Shown one piece after another: positions 52,273 through 63,041 of a stretch of DNA of 64,000 bases. Below the pieces are notes generated by a model, which did not search any database, had not been told where the DNA came from, and worked only from the letters and a program-made list of their open reading frames with translations. Numbering within the stretch: position 1 is the stretch's first letter; each line of letters starts with the position of its first letter. The translations under genes were made by a program, and so were the position numbers. The DNA lies in the NCBI GenBank assembly GCA_025667525.1, contig CM046874.1:426024400-426088399 (forward strand). The letters are read 5' to 3'. The stretch is from Glebionis coronaria. Lineage: Eukaryota > Streptophyta > Magnoliopsida > Asterales > Asteraceae.

Positions 52273-52664
52273 TAATAACTGAAAAATCGTTCTTTGAATA
52301 TGTCTAATCGAATTGACTACTGGTTAACGTGCGACTCACTCGTCTTTTGGTGGAAAGAAATATTTTTGGTCGTTGTTGTAAAATTAAATTGCAAAACTTT
52401 AATGTAAATGAAAGGTAAATAAGACTAAAACTGATTAAAACATAAATGGTGCAAAATTAAAACTTTTAAAAGTGAATTAATTAAATGACAAGAAATTAAA
52501 GTTTGACGAAAAGTAAATTTGACAATTTAATAAAAATATAAACTTGAAAATTAAAATAAAGTAAAACAATTAAAATAACACATAACAAAAATGGCGGGAA
52601 AATAAAGATTTAAAAATAAAAAGGGAACAAAAACAAAACATAAGTCTGGACACCAAATACCTTA

Positions 52665-53170
52665 CCTAGTTCGGAATCAAATACACTACCTAGTTCAGAA
52701 TGTCTGTCACACATATAACTCGGAATGCAGAATCCTCGCCTAATTCGGAATATATGAACAAGACCTAGTTCAGAATTGGGACTTCTCAACGTACTTCGGA
52801 ATAATTCAAAAGTGTTGTACATAGTTCGGAATACAGGTTCCATACATAACTCGGAATCCACTAAAATCATGAACTAATTCGGAATGCTTGTGCTCGACCT
52901 AGTTCGGAATCTGAGTTGGGAACGTAATTCGGAATATGATCTAACATATAATTCGGAATAACCACTTTGGATGCAATTCGGAATGCAGGTTGAGAACTAG
53001 CTCGGAATAAATGGTTTTGGACCTAATCCGGGAAAACAAACAAGAGCCTAATTCGGGAAGTCACATCCAAAACCTAACTCGGAATGTAGACAACCACCTA
53101 ATTCGAGATCCTGGTCATGCATGTAATTCGGAAAGGGGGCAATTGTACATAACTCGGAATATTAGGGTTT
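52665..53170 (-). repeat. (CC/CG)TAGTTCGGAAT motif array in the G4 LTR leader
   Basis: Repeated unit TA(A/G)TTCGGAAT about every 20 bp; repeated at 60008-60545 in the other LTR with extra point changes (TTCGAAAT, TTCAGAAT). Same core as in G1, but a different unit and spacing. Confidence 0.8.
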
Positions 53171-53659
53171 ACAGTAAAATCCGAATTATATCAAAAATAC
53201 CAAAAAGTAATATTAAGATAAAACCAAACAAGCACTTATCTAAAAACATAACCAAAACAAGTTTAAGAAAAAGCAAATAAGCTAAAATTTAAAAACTTTT
53301 AAAAACACTAATTAATAAAAATATTTAAAATCAACTTTTTATAAAATAACTTTTAAAAACACTTAAATTTAAGAAAAGCACACAATAAGCTATAAAATCA
53401 ATAAGTCAACACAATCAAACACATAAAAACATAACAAACAATCAAATAAGCATGACAATAAGCAAATAAGCATAATGATTAACAAAAATAAGAAAGGTAG
53501 AATGAGAGATTAATTAAGAACTTGATTAAAAATAAGATTCAACAACAAAAAATTAAACTTACTTGAAATTAAAGGCAAGAATTTAAATGATAATTAAGTA
53601 AATGACAATATGAAAGTGCAAGTAATTAAATGGAAGAACTATGTGTCAAATAGCCAACA

Positions 53660-53691
53660 CCTCCTAATGTGACATTAGGAGGGTATTTATA
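53660..53691 (-). promoter_or_regulatory. G4 core promoter: TATA box with perfect 11-bp inverted repeat
   Basis: CCTCCTAATGT (53660-53670), G, ACATTAGGAGG (53672-53682), then after one base the plus TATTTATA (53684-53691; sense TATAAATA). Copy at 61025-61056. In sense the repeat starts one base after the TATA box. Confidence 0.75.
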
Positions 53692-54076
53692 GGGAGATTA
53701 GCAAGTGTTGATCTTTTCTTCCTTTTCTCGTCTTTTCGTCTTCTAAATTCTTCGACTTTTTCGACTTTGTCTCGGGATTATTTGAATTCGTCTTATAATT
53801 TCTTCATTTACTTGACTTGAGTTCTTCGATAAATCTTCAGAATAGGCCTTGAACTTCCGTACTTTTTGCACTTGATCTTTTGACTTCGTCTTTTCTCGTT
53901 TTCTTCGATAAAAGCCCGTGAAAGCCCGTGTTTTCTTCCTTTTTCATCTTTTGGTCCTAAACACAATAAAAATGCAAACCACGCATAATTCCGACATTTA
54001 CGACATAAAATACACGTTTTGGCTTGGTTATTATTATAATTAAGTGGTAAAAGGATAAGTATTTTCACACTTATTG

Positions 54077-56125
54077 AATCCCCTACACTTGACCATTGTA
54101 ATGTCATGCAATGCATTAGTTACAAAGCAAGATTTACATTTCCATCATAATTAACCTACCTTGGCCTTTATTAAAGAGATAGAAAATTACAAAATATTTA
54201 AAGGAAGAAAAACAAGTGAAAGATCAAAAACTTACCTCAGGGTTTTGGAATGTCATAAATGTTTATCACCCTCAAGTTTCACGTTCCCACTACCAAGCTT
54301 AAAAACAAGATCATTTTTATTATACGTTAGAAAACTAACACAAATTCATGTGGCCCAATTATTCACTTAGACTCCCTTATTCCTAGGTGTATCTCTTATA
54401 TTTTATGATTGTCTTGAATGATCACGAGGATTCATTGTTTGACTTATTTCGATAGTTTATTTAGGCTGAAAATAAAGTAGGACGATTTAATCAATAGTTA
54501 GCTAAAGGACAAAATCTTTTAAAACTACTTCTCGGGACCTCAAAAAGTTCATATCTTGGCATAACTCGCTTCACGATTGAGACCTTTCTCGGATCAATAT
54601 TTGACATTGACTTCATACTTCAAATCTTGAGAGACGTTCATGAAATAATGGTCTTCTCTTCATAATAGGAATTTCTTCACTTGAACTTTTTGAGAGATTC
54701 TTCATATTTGGACCACGACTTCTTCATTTTTCTCCAGTCTTTACTTGGGATTTTGATATACAACGATCCGACTCCTTTTAGGACTTGGATATATTTATCA
54801 TCATACCTTGTTAGGGCCTTTTTGGATAGACTTCTCCATGATCTTTACGGGAGTATTTGCTTTTCGTCGTGTATCTCGATCCTTCATATTTATTTTTGAT
54901 AAATGATTCTTCATATCACTTGGGATCTTTAGCAATAAAATGTAGCCCTCATTCCTTGTTAGGGCCTTTTCGGACTCGCCAATCTTCGCATCCCGCTTCA
55001 ATAAGTTATGCCTTGGTTATGAACTCTAATTAATGCCGAGCAACTTTTAAACGATCTTGGGCTAGAAGCTAAGTAACTTTTCAAATCGTACAACCTTACT
55101 TATTGCAATTATATTTATTAACAAGAGATAGGAGAAAAAGCTCATAATTAACTCACATAAATTCATGAAAGAATACCAAACTTATAATTGACTCTATCAT
55201 CTCTCGTTCTCCACAATTTAAAATCTCAAGGAATGAGACTCGTGGATGCTTATCCAATTAAATCAAAGTTTCGGGTTTTCAAGTCATCTATAGGATCTTG
55301 CAACTTCTTAAACTTTTTCAAGTTTAGAATTCGCATTTTAAAGTTCCCTTGATAAACGACTTTCTAGGATCAATTAAAGGAACTTGCGAAAAGTTCTTGT
55401 TCTTAACCCGTAAGAGTTAAGACTTTCGCGCTTTAAAGTTCCCTATATAAAAGCCTAGCAAAACTTGACTTAAACACGTTAAGGATACTAGCTAGAGTAA
55501 CTTAGATAAGTGAACTCGGGTTGAGTCAAAAGATTCACAACGTTTAAAAATTAAAACTACTTTATTAAATTTTATTCTAGAAAAGAAAGAAAATAACTAT
55601 ACAAAGGTAACTACAACTAGGCCAAAATAGATTAAAATTTTTGAAAAATGTCAAAAAAATCAATTTTCTGGTTAAAATGAGGACAAATACAAGGAAAAAC
55701 CCACTTAACTTGGATAGAAGTCCCCCTACACGTAATATAAACATTGTCCTTAATGTTTAAGCATGTGGGAGTAAATTCCCCTACACTTAGGACATTGTGC
55801 ATGTTGTTTAAATCTTGCTAAGGAAGAGACAACTAAAGTGATTCCTATTTTAATATTGAAAAATATAAAATAGAGAATCAAAAGAGTTTAGGATAGAACC
55901 GGGAAGACGGGTACACGGAATCACGGGTCGTCAAAAGTCATCAAGAATGGATCTTTGATAGCTCGAATCCCTGTACATGATAAGAAAGAAAACAACAAAC
56001 ACATACTAGGGTATCCCCCTACACTTTTTATAAAAACAAAAGAAAAAGGATAGATACTGCGAGTTGCCTTCCGAGAAGCGCTTGTTTTTGTTAACCGAGT
56101 CGTGAGCCTGACTCGACCTTGATTA
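54077..56125 (-). other. G4 3' UTR in place of pol
   Basis: AATCCCCTACACTTG (54077-54091) is the polypurine tract in reverse complement. Homologous to the G1 3' UTR throughout, including the doubled CCTTGTTAGGG motif (54806 and 54953) and the second PPT-hairpin module (55720-55759; TCCT loop at 55747-55750, one mismatch). The ORF at 54801-55001 (minus) resembles the G1 ORF at 38057-38248 but diverges after about 45 codons. The end overlaps the last codons of the Gag-protease ORF region only at 55921-56178, in another frame. Confidence 0.75.
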
Positions 56126-59100
56126 TCATGGAAAGAGGCTTGAAACACATCCACCGGGATTAAATGCATGGTTTTCATCCATTAAGTAGCACAAGCTTAA
56201 GGGGAACAAGGCAAGCCACATAAGAGTACGCAAGGTTCCCTTAAGCAGTGATTGAGCATGGTGGAAGAGAGTGTGATGAAGTGCAAGCATATCTCCAGTG
56301 TTTCCAAAAATCTTTCCTTTTATTTCATCAGATGGATACTGAGATGGCTTAAAAATTGCAATACCGGGATTGAACACCTTTTCCTTTAGGGGAAAATAAC
56401 ACTCAGGCTCAGTAGACCTTGAAGAAGATCCGCTCATAAATCTCACAATCTCATCTGACAAAGGTGGATAGAGAGGTGTGAAAACATAGGTACTACGGAT
56501 ATCGGTGTCAGCCGACTTCTTCTCCTTTGAAACGGGTTTCTTCATATCCACAGGAGGATAAAGAGCATCATCAAAGTCCAAAGGAGGAGAATCATTCTCA
56601 TTTGGGAAGTAACTGTTAAGAAAAGTAGCAAAATCTTCCTCAAATGAGTAGTCGTCCAAAGTAGGATCAAGCATTGTTGGTGGAGGATCTTCATCAAAGG
56701 TAGGAACAAGGTCATCATGTGAAGAATCACTCGAAAGAGTATCAACATCATCAAAGTCATCATAAGTTGGTATGTCTTTATACTCAGAAGAAAAATCATC
56801 AGAATCATCCATATCAGAACTAGAATCATCATCATAGTCATCATAAACTGGTGGAGACCCATGAATCGGTGGGGCATCCAAATGGGAGAGAGAATCATCC
56901 ACATCATCTTGGAAAAGTGGATTATCATAGCAAGAGTCGAAAAGAGGATTGTTGTAGACGACAAAATCATCAAGCACATTAATCATATTCATTGATTCTC
57001 TTCCATTGGATTTGTTTGTGATCTTCCCCATTTTAAACACTTGCACATCATTCCGGACCCTTAAGATGAGTTTACCTTCGGCAACATCGACTAAGGCTTT
57101 TACGGTTCTCAAGAATGGCCGTCCAAGTATTAACAGAATACGAGGGTCCATTTCATAATCAACAACAACAAAATCGACCGGAAAAGTGAAGGTGCCAACT
57201 TTAATAAACACATCTTCGGCAATTCCAATGGGGTAAGCGAGAGTGCGATTTGCTAGCTCAAGAGTCATATTTGTTGGTGTAAGGTCGGGTAATGATAGTG
57301 TTTTTGAAACACTTAAAGGCATCAAATTTATACTTTCCCCGAGATCAGCTAAGGCAGTAAATTATTCGGTTTTGTTAAAAATGCAAGGCAACACAAAAGG
57401 ACCGGGATCTCCAAGTTTTTCCGAAAGTTCTTTAAGAATGACTGCATAACAGTTTTTATTTAAGAGTGTGTTGACAAACTCAGGCATCTTTTCCTTCTTG
57501 TTAAGCAATTCCTTGAATGCTTTGACGAATTTCGGCATTTGGACAAGTGCTTCAACGAGGCTAACGTTGAAGGTCATTTGTGATATCATCTTCAGAAAAG
57601 AAGTGATGTGAGCATCCTCTTTAGTAAGTAATTTGCTCTTGTCTAACCGAGAATGATAAGGGATGTTGGTTTTAGGTGGTATAGGTGTAGCAGGTAAAGG
57701 TTGAGATGTTGAAGGTTTATAGGTGGAAGGTGGGGTCGGTGAAGGGTGTTTCTTGGGTACTACTTCAGTAAGAGGTGGAGACGATAATGGAGAACTAATA
57801 CTAGGCGTGGGAGTAGCAGGGATAAATGGTGGTGGAGGAGGTGTAGATGGAGTAACTGGGGGAGGGATAGATGGTCCTACTAAAGTTGTGCCATTGCGTC
57901 TAGTAATAGCACTCACATTAGCTCTTGGGTTGGTGACGGTATTTGAAGGAAGAGAGCCCGAAGTAGAGGGTTGAGTACTTGGGAGGAAACTAGCCAGCAT
58001 ATTCTTCAAATCATTTGTTTGATTTCTAAAAGAGGTTTGCATATCATGTCGAAGCTCGGTTCTAATATCATTCCTTTGCTTAGTGATATCTCCTTTCAAG
58101 TTGATGATTTGGCTTTGCAGATTCTTAACTAGCTCTCCTTGGGTCCTCATGAAAGCTTCAACATCATGATTAATGGGTGGTGCTTGTTGAGCGGGTGGGT
58201 GATATGGTGTAGAAGCTCTAAGTGGATTTGGATTTATTCTATTAAAGTTGTTGGGATTGTGGTTTTGAGGATAAAAACCGGGTGAAAGAAAGTTGTTAGA
58301 ACGGTAACTTAGCAAGTTACGATCACCTTGCGGTCGGGCTTGATAGCTTTTCGTTGAATAGTTACCATGAGCCGCATACATGTTGTCCGGATTGTCATGA
58401 GTAGAAGGACAATCAGTGTATGAATGAGGATCGCCGCAGATCTCACAAGAAAGTGCTACAACTATAACTTGTTGTTGTTGATTTGTAACCAAAAGTTGGA
58501 TAGTTTTGTTCATTTCGGCCATCATGCGGGTGAATTCGGTCATCTCAGTGTGTGATAAAGTAGAAGAAACAATGACTCTCGGGTTATTCCTTAAAGATGC
58601 AGATGAATCCCAATTTTTGTGATGAGTAGTAATGTTCTCTATAAGCTCTCTACACTCCTCGGGTCTTCTTTTCATAAATGTGTCACCGACGGCTGCATTA
58701 ATCGTATCACGATCACGAAAAGTTAAACCGTTGTAGAAAGTATCAATTAAGGTGTCAGGGAGAATGTTGTGGTTAGGACATCGATCGATCAAAACATTAT
58801 ATCGTTCCTAAGCATCAAAAAGTGATTCATCAGGTTCTTGAGTAAATCCACTAATTTGATTCCGAAGGCTCGTGACCATGGATGGTGGAAAGTAACGCGA
58901 CAAAAATCGTTGAGTCATCTCGTCCCAAGTATGAATTGAATTCTTCGGAAGACGATCAAACCATTTTTCGGCATGGTGGGATAAGGTGTGTGGAAATAGG
59001 TGGAGGCGAAGAAAATCTATAGTAACATCGGGCAACTTCATGCTTTGAGTAACGGTAATGAATTTGTCGAGATGTTTGTTGGCATCATCATCCGGTAATC

Positions 59101-59368
59101 CGCGAAATGGACAAGTGTTTTGAACTTGTTGGATCATGTGATGCTTCAACGAAAACTCTGGAGCCGTGATTTGCATCGGCGCAATCGGTCCTCCTCGTCC
59201 GTTCATGGTTGGTTGACAAAGCTCCTCCATCGTTCGAAGGTCTGGTTGAGGGTCATTGTTGTTATTATTCATGTTGGGGTGAGGTGGATTATTATTGTTG
59301 TGCACACCAGCCATATCTAAATCTTCAAGAGTCTCGGGCTCAGAATAAGATGAAGATCTAGTACGCAT
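56126..59368 (-). pseudogene. gag: G4 Gag-protease with acidic tail, two in-frame stops
   Basis: One frame from ATG 59368 to the stop at 56126, broken by TAG 58808-58810 and TAA 57362-57364. Gag domain: LHLFPHTLSHHAEKWFDRLP and FPPSMVTSLRNQISGF. Zinc knuckle CEICGDPHSYTDC near 58420, Asn/Pro-rich tail, coiled coil, then protease ALADLGESINLMPLS (Glu where G1 has Ala after DLG) and ILLILGRPFL. After the protease the protein does not enter RT. It has about 130 residues rich in Asp and Ser (56600-56960), then a shorter segment with YFPLKEKVFNPG, ending ...CVSSLFP. The acidic tail has no counterpart of that composition in G1. The ATG sits just after a splice-acceptor-like TTTTGCAG. Confidence 0.8.
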
Positions 59369-59372
59369 ACAC

Positions 59373-59568
59373 CTGCAAAAGAAAAAGATACCAAAGAAAT
59401 AGACAAAATATATTTACTTGGGAAAATAAAATCTTTTTGGATTTATGAAAATTTTTAATTTTTATGGATTTTTATAAATTTTTTATTTTTATGGATTTTT
59501 GAAAATTTTTGAGCAAGAAAAATAACGTTCACAAGTGAACGGATCCCAAAATTCAACGCGTCTCTCAC
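59373..59568 (-). other. Possible leader intron of G4
   Basis: Sense GTGAGA donor (from 59568) and TTTTTCTTTTGCAG acceptor (last G 59373) bound a 196-nt, T/A-rich stretch immediately before the Gag ATG. Both sites match the G1 leader. Confidence 0.4.
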
Positions 59569-59594
59569 TAAAAACCGTTAATCTTCACGAAAAG

Positions 59595-59611
59595 AGCCAG
59601 CAACGGTGCCA
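59595..59611 (-). other. G4 primer-binding site, diverged
   Basis: Plus GCCAGCAACGGTGCCA (59596-59611) lies at the G1 position. It keeps the AACGG of tRNA-Asp but has two C/G-to-T/A type changes. Confidence 0.65.
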
Positions 59612-59614
59612 TTT

Positions 59615-61471
59615 TAATAACTGAAAAATCTTTCTTTGAATATGTCTAATCGAATTGACTACTGGTTAACGTGCGACTCAGTCGTCTTTTGGTGGAAAGA
59701 AATATTTTTGGTCGTTGTTGTAAAATTAAATTGCAAAACTTTAATGTAAATAACAGGTAAATAAGACTAAAACTGATTAAAACGTAAATTGTGCAAAATT
59801 AAAACTTTTAAAAGTGAATTAATTAAATGACAAGAAATTAAAGTTTGACGAAAAGTAAATTTGACAATTTAATAAAAATGTAAACTTGAAAATTAAAATA
59901 AAGTAAAACAATTAAAATAACACTTAACAAAAATGGCGGGAAAATAAAGATTTAAAAATAAAAAGGGAACAAAAACAAAACATAAGTCTGGACACCAAAT
60001 ACCTTACCTAGTTCGCAATCAAATACACTACCTAGTTCGGAATGTCTGTCACACATATAACTCGAAATGCAGAAACCTCACCTAATTCGGAATATATGAA
60101 CAGGACCTAGTACGAAATTTGGACTTCTCAACGTACTTCAGAATAATTCTCCACACGTAGTTCGGAATCAAGTGTTGTACATAGTTCGGAATACAGGTTC
60201 CATACATAACTCGAAATCCACCAAAATCAGGAACTAATTCAGAATGCTTGTGCTCGACCTAGTTCGGAATCTGAGTTGGTAACGTAATTCGGAATATGAT
60301 CTAATATATAATTCAGAATAACCACTTTGGATGCAATTCGGAATGTAGGTTAAGAACTAGTTCGAAATAAATGGTTTTGGACCTAATTCGGGAAAACAAA
60401 CAAGAACCTAATTCGGGAAGTCACATCCAAAACCTAACTCGAAATGTAGACAGCCACCTAAATCAGAATCCTGGTCATGCATGTAATTCGGGAAGGGGGC
60501 AATTGTACATAACTCGGAATATTAGGGTTTATAGTAAAATCCGAATTAGATCAAAAATACCAAAAACTAAAATTAAGCTAAAACCAAATAAGCACTTATC
60601 TAAAAACTTAACCAAAACAAGTTTAAGAAAAAGCAAATAAGCTAAAATTTAAAAACTTTTAAAAACACTAATTAATAAAAATATTTAAAATCAACTTTTT
60701 ATAAAATAAGTTTTAAAAACACTTAATTAAATTTAAGAAAAACACAAAATAAGCTATAAAATCAATAAGCCAACACAATCAAACACATAAAAACATAACA
60801 AACAATCAAATAAGTATGACAATAAGCAAATAAGCATAAAGATTAACAAAAATAAGAAAGGTAGAATGATAGATTAATTAAGAACTTGATTAAAAATAAG
60901 ATTCAACAACACAAAATTAAAACTTACTTGAAATTAAAGGCAAGAATTTAAATGACAATTAAGTAAATGACAATATGAATTTGCAAGTAATTAAATGGAA
61001 GAACTATGTGTCAAATAGCCAACACCTCCTAATGTGACATTAGGAGGGTATTTATAGGGAGATTAGCAAGTGTTGATCTTTTCTTCCTTTTCTCGTCTTT
61101 TCGTCTTTTAAATTATTCGACTTTCTCTCGGGATTATTTGAACTCGTCTTATAATTTCTTCATTTATTAGACTTGAGTTCTTCGACTTCATTAAACTTCC
61201 GTCTTTAGACTTTTTCTTCGATAAATCTTAAGAATAGGCCTTGGACTTCCGTTCTTTTTGCACTCTTGATCTTTTGACTTCGTCTTTTCTCGTTTTCTTT
61301 GATAAAAGCCCGTGAAAGCCCGTGTTTTCTTCCATTTTCATCTTTTGGTCCTAAAACACAATAAAAACGCAAACCACGCATAATTCCAACATTTACGACA
61401 TAAAATACACGTTTTGGCTTGGTTATTATTATAATTAAGTGGTAAAAGGATAAGTGTTTTCATACTTATTA
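59615..61471 (-). repeat. 5' LTR of G4
   Basis: 1857 bp, TAATAA...TTATTA. TATA at 61049-61056 with its inverted repeat at 61025-61047. Motif array at 60008-60545. Followed by the target duplication GGAAC (61472-61476). Confidence 0.9.
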
Positions 61472-61476
61472 GGAAC

Positions 61477-62787
61477 TCAGTTTTTAATCACAACACAATA
61501 CCACACTTTCATAAATCAGAAAAGGGGCTTTACAAGGCTTGACAAAGTAAAACTGAGAACAAGAACTAAGATACTCAACTAATGGCCTTATATAGACCTT
61601 ACAATGGTTCTAGAATGCTAAGGAAACAATAAAAACCCTAGCTACTGATGTTCCAAGTATGCCCTTGTTAACTTTCTGAGTTTGGAGGTCTTGTGAAGAT
61701 TTCTAGGCATTTTGCTGATGCTGAGTTGTTAGTGGAGCAATCCTAGGTGTCCAATGATGTGTATGGACCAAGAAAATGCCTTGGGTCGTTGGATGGAACT
61801 TTTGGTTTTGGCTGTATGTTGAAGACAAATAGGGAGTGGACAGGGGAGCCACGTGTAGCACTCTTGGGTGATGGGAGGGCCAAAGTGGGTTTTGGGTTTT
61901 GTTAAACATGTGATTAATCATAAATCTGGAGATGGTTATGGGTTAATTGTTGCTTAATCACAAATGCCCAATTTGTGTTCTTGGTTAAGAACACAGGTTT
62001 TGATCTTGATTGGGTTTAATAAACATGTTAGGCGCCTAAATTCAAATAGGATTAATTAATATTAACCCGTTGGTTAGTGGAGGGGTGATGTGGAGAAATG
62101 GTGGGATCTGATTGGTGGAAAGGGTGAGTGGGGTGAGGTGACAGGCTGTGGTTGGTCTAGGTAAGTATCCTTGTCTTGGCAGATTATACCCCTTACCTTC
62201 TATCTTCTCTTCATTTACAACTTAGCAGCTTGAAACTCCAAATCCTTTGTTAACTAAGTTTCATTCTTCACACTTTTACCCCAAAAACTTTCCAAAAGGT
62301 ATTTAAAGGACTTGTTTTGTCATTTCTTGATATTTGAAGGACCAAAATTGTTATTTCTTATATCTTGAAGGTCTTCATGGTATGTTTGACTTTGAGGAGG
62401 ACCAATCTTGACAAGTCTTCATTTTGTGAGGACCAATCTTGCCAATTCTTCAAAGTTGAGAGACTCTATTGTAATTTTGACAAACTTAAGGGACTAAACT
62501 TGTAATTATGAATATACAAGGGTATTAAGTGTTATTTCTTTAATGATGAAGGACCTTTCTTGTATATCTTCAAATCTTCAAGGACTTTTTCTTGGAAAAT
62601 CATAACTTGGGCCCGGTTTATTGTGCGGCTTCGTTTCTCGTGTTCGTTTTTGCTTGTTTATTATGATATTTTGTCTTTTTCACGATATCCATACCTAATA
62701 TACACAAGTAACAAATACAAGCACATAATATGGTATTTTATGACATTTTTAACATTTTAAATCCCAAAAAGAACGATGAGATCATGT
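61477..62787 (-). repeat. 5' LTR of G3, third segment
   Basis: Aligns with 21012-22310 of the left LTR and includes the U3 GGGACCAA-type array (62300-62600). Ends ...GATCATGT. The ORF at 61703-61921 (minus) corresponds to 21155-21418 in the other LTR and is disrupted differently, so it is not a gene. Confidence 0.8.
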
Positions 62788-63041
62788 ATAAATGCCATCT
62801 CATCAATAATAAAAGTTAATGTATGTGAATTCACGACATAGACGCATGAATTTAACTTTAGGAGAATCCACAATGCTCTCAGTAGGATCATTTAACAAAA
62901 AAGAGACATATCTCAGATGTCGTAGAACGCATGTTTGGGGGTCCAAATATGTAATAACTTAGAACTTAATTTGATCTATTCGATGGGATACCCAAACATA
63001 TTAACTGTTTTCGATGTTTATTTATTTTCATTCATGAGCTT
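62788..63041. other. Unassigned DNA right of G3
   Basis: About 250 bp with no clear homology. If G3 lies in a Helitron intron, the next Helitron exon should be near here. CATAG followed by MNLTLGE (about 62844-62864) is only a weak hint. The AT-rich end runs into the TGATATGAG LTR without a polypurine tract. Confidence 0.35.

Larger units (their letters stand above)
52273..54076 (-). repeat. 3' LTR of G4
   Basis: 1804 bp. In sense: U3 start hairpin (54055-54074), TATA (53684-53691) with an 11-bp inverted repeat next to it (53660-53682), then a leader with about twenty-five TTCGGAAT-type motifs (52665-53170). Shorter than the right LTR by one motif unit and a roughly 40-bp stretch of U3. Confidence 0.9.
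52273..61471 (-). mobile_element. Non-autonomous Athila-type element G4 (Gag-protease only)
   Basis: 9199 bp with LTRs 52273-54076 (1804 bp) and 59615-61471 (1857 bp), flanked by GGAAC (52268-52272, 61472-61476). The LTR ends are TAATAA...TTATTA (one internal end TTATTG) instead of TG...CA. The intact G3 left LTR (AATATGGAACTCAG, 21003-21016) shows the empty site. U3, leader, Gag and 3' UTR are homologous to G1, so it is a deletion relative. RT, RNase H and integrase are absent, and only the ORF 56126-59368 (two stops) remains. It could move only with enzymes from a G1-like element. Confidence 0.85.
18358..62787 (-). mobile_element. Athila-type Ty3/gypsy element G3, degenerate, hosting G2/G1 and G4
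   Basis: Long LTRs (about 3.95 kb) at 18358-22310 and at 30514-62787 (the latter split by two insertions) flank a degenerate gag-pol region on the minus strand. Subtracting G2 (with nested G1), G4 and one copy of each duplication leaves about 16.1 kb. The primer-binding site (30494-30510) matches plant tRNA-Asp. A candidate target duplication is ATAAA (18353-18357 and 62788-62792); it needs the right LTR to end three bases past the canonical ...GATCA at 62784, so it is tentative. LTR divergence of about 4-5% in the first 90 bp and many coding lesions make it the oldest of the nested gypsy elements. Confidence 0.8.
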
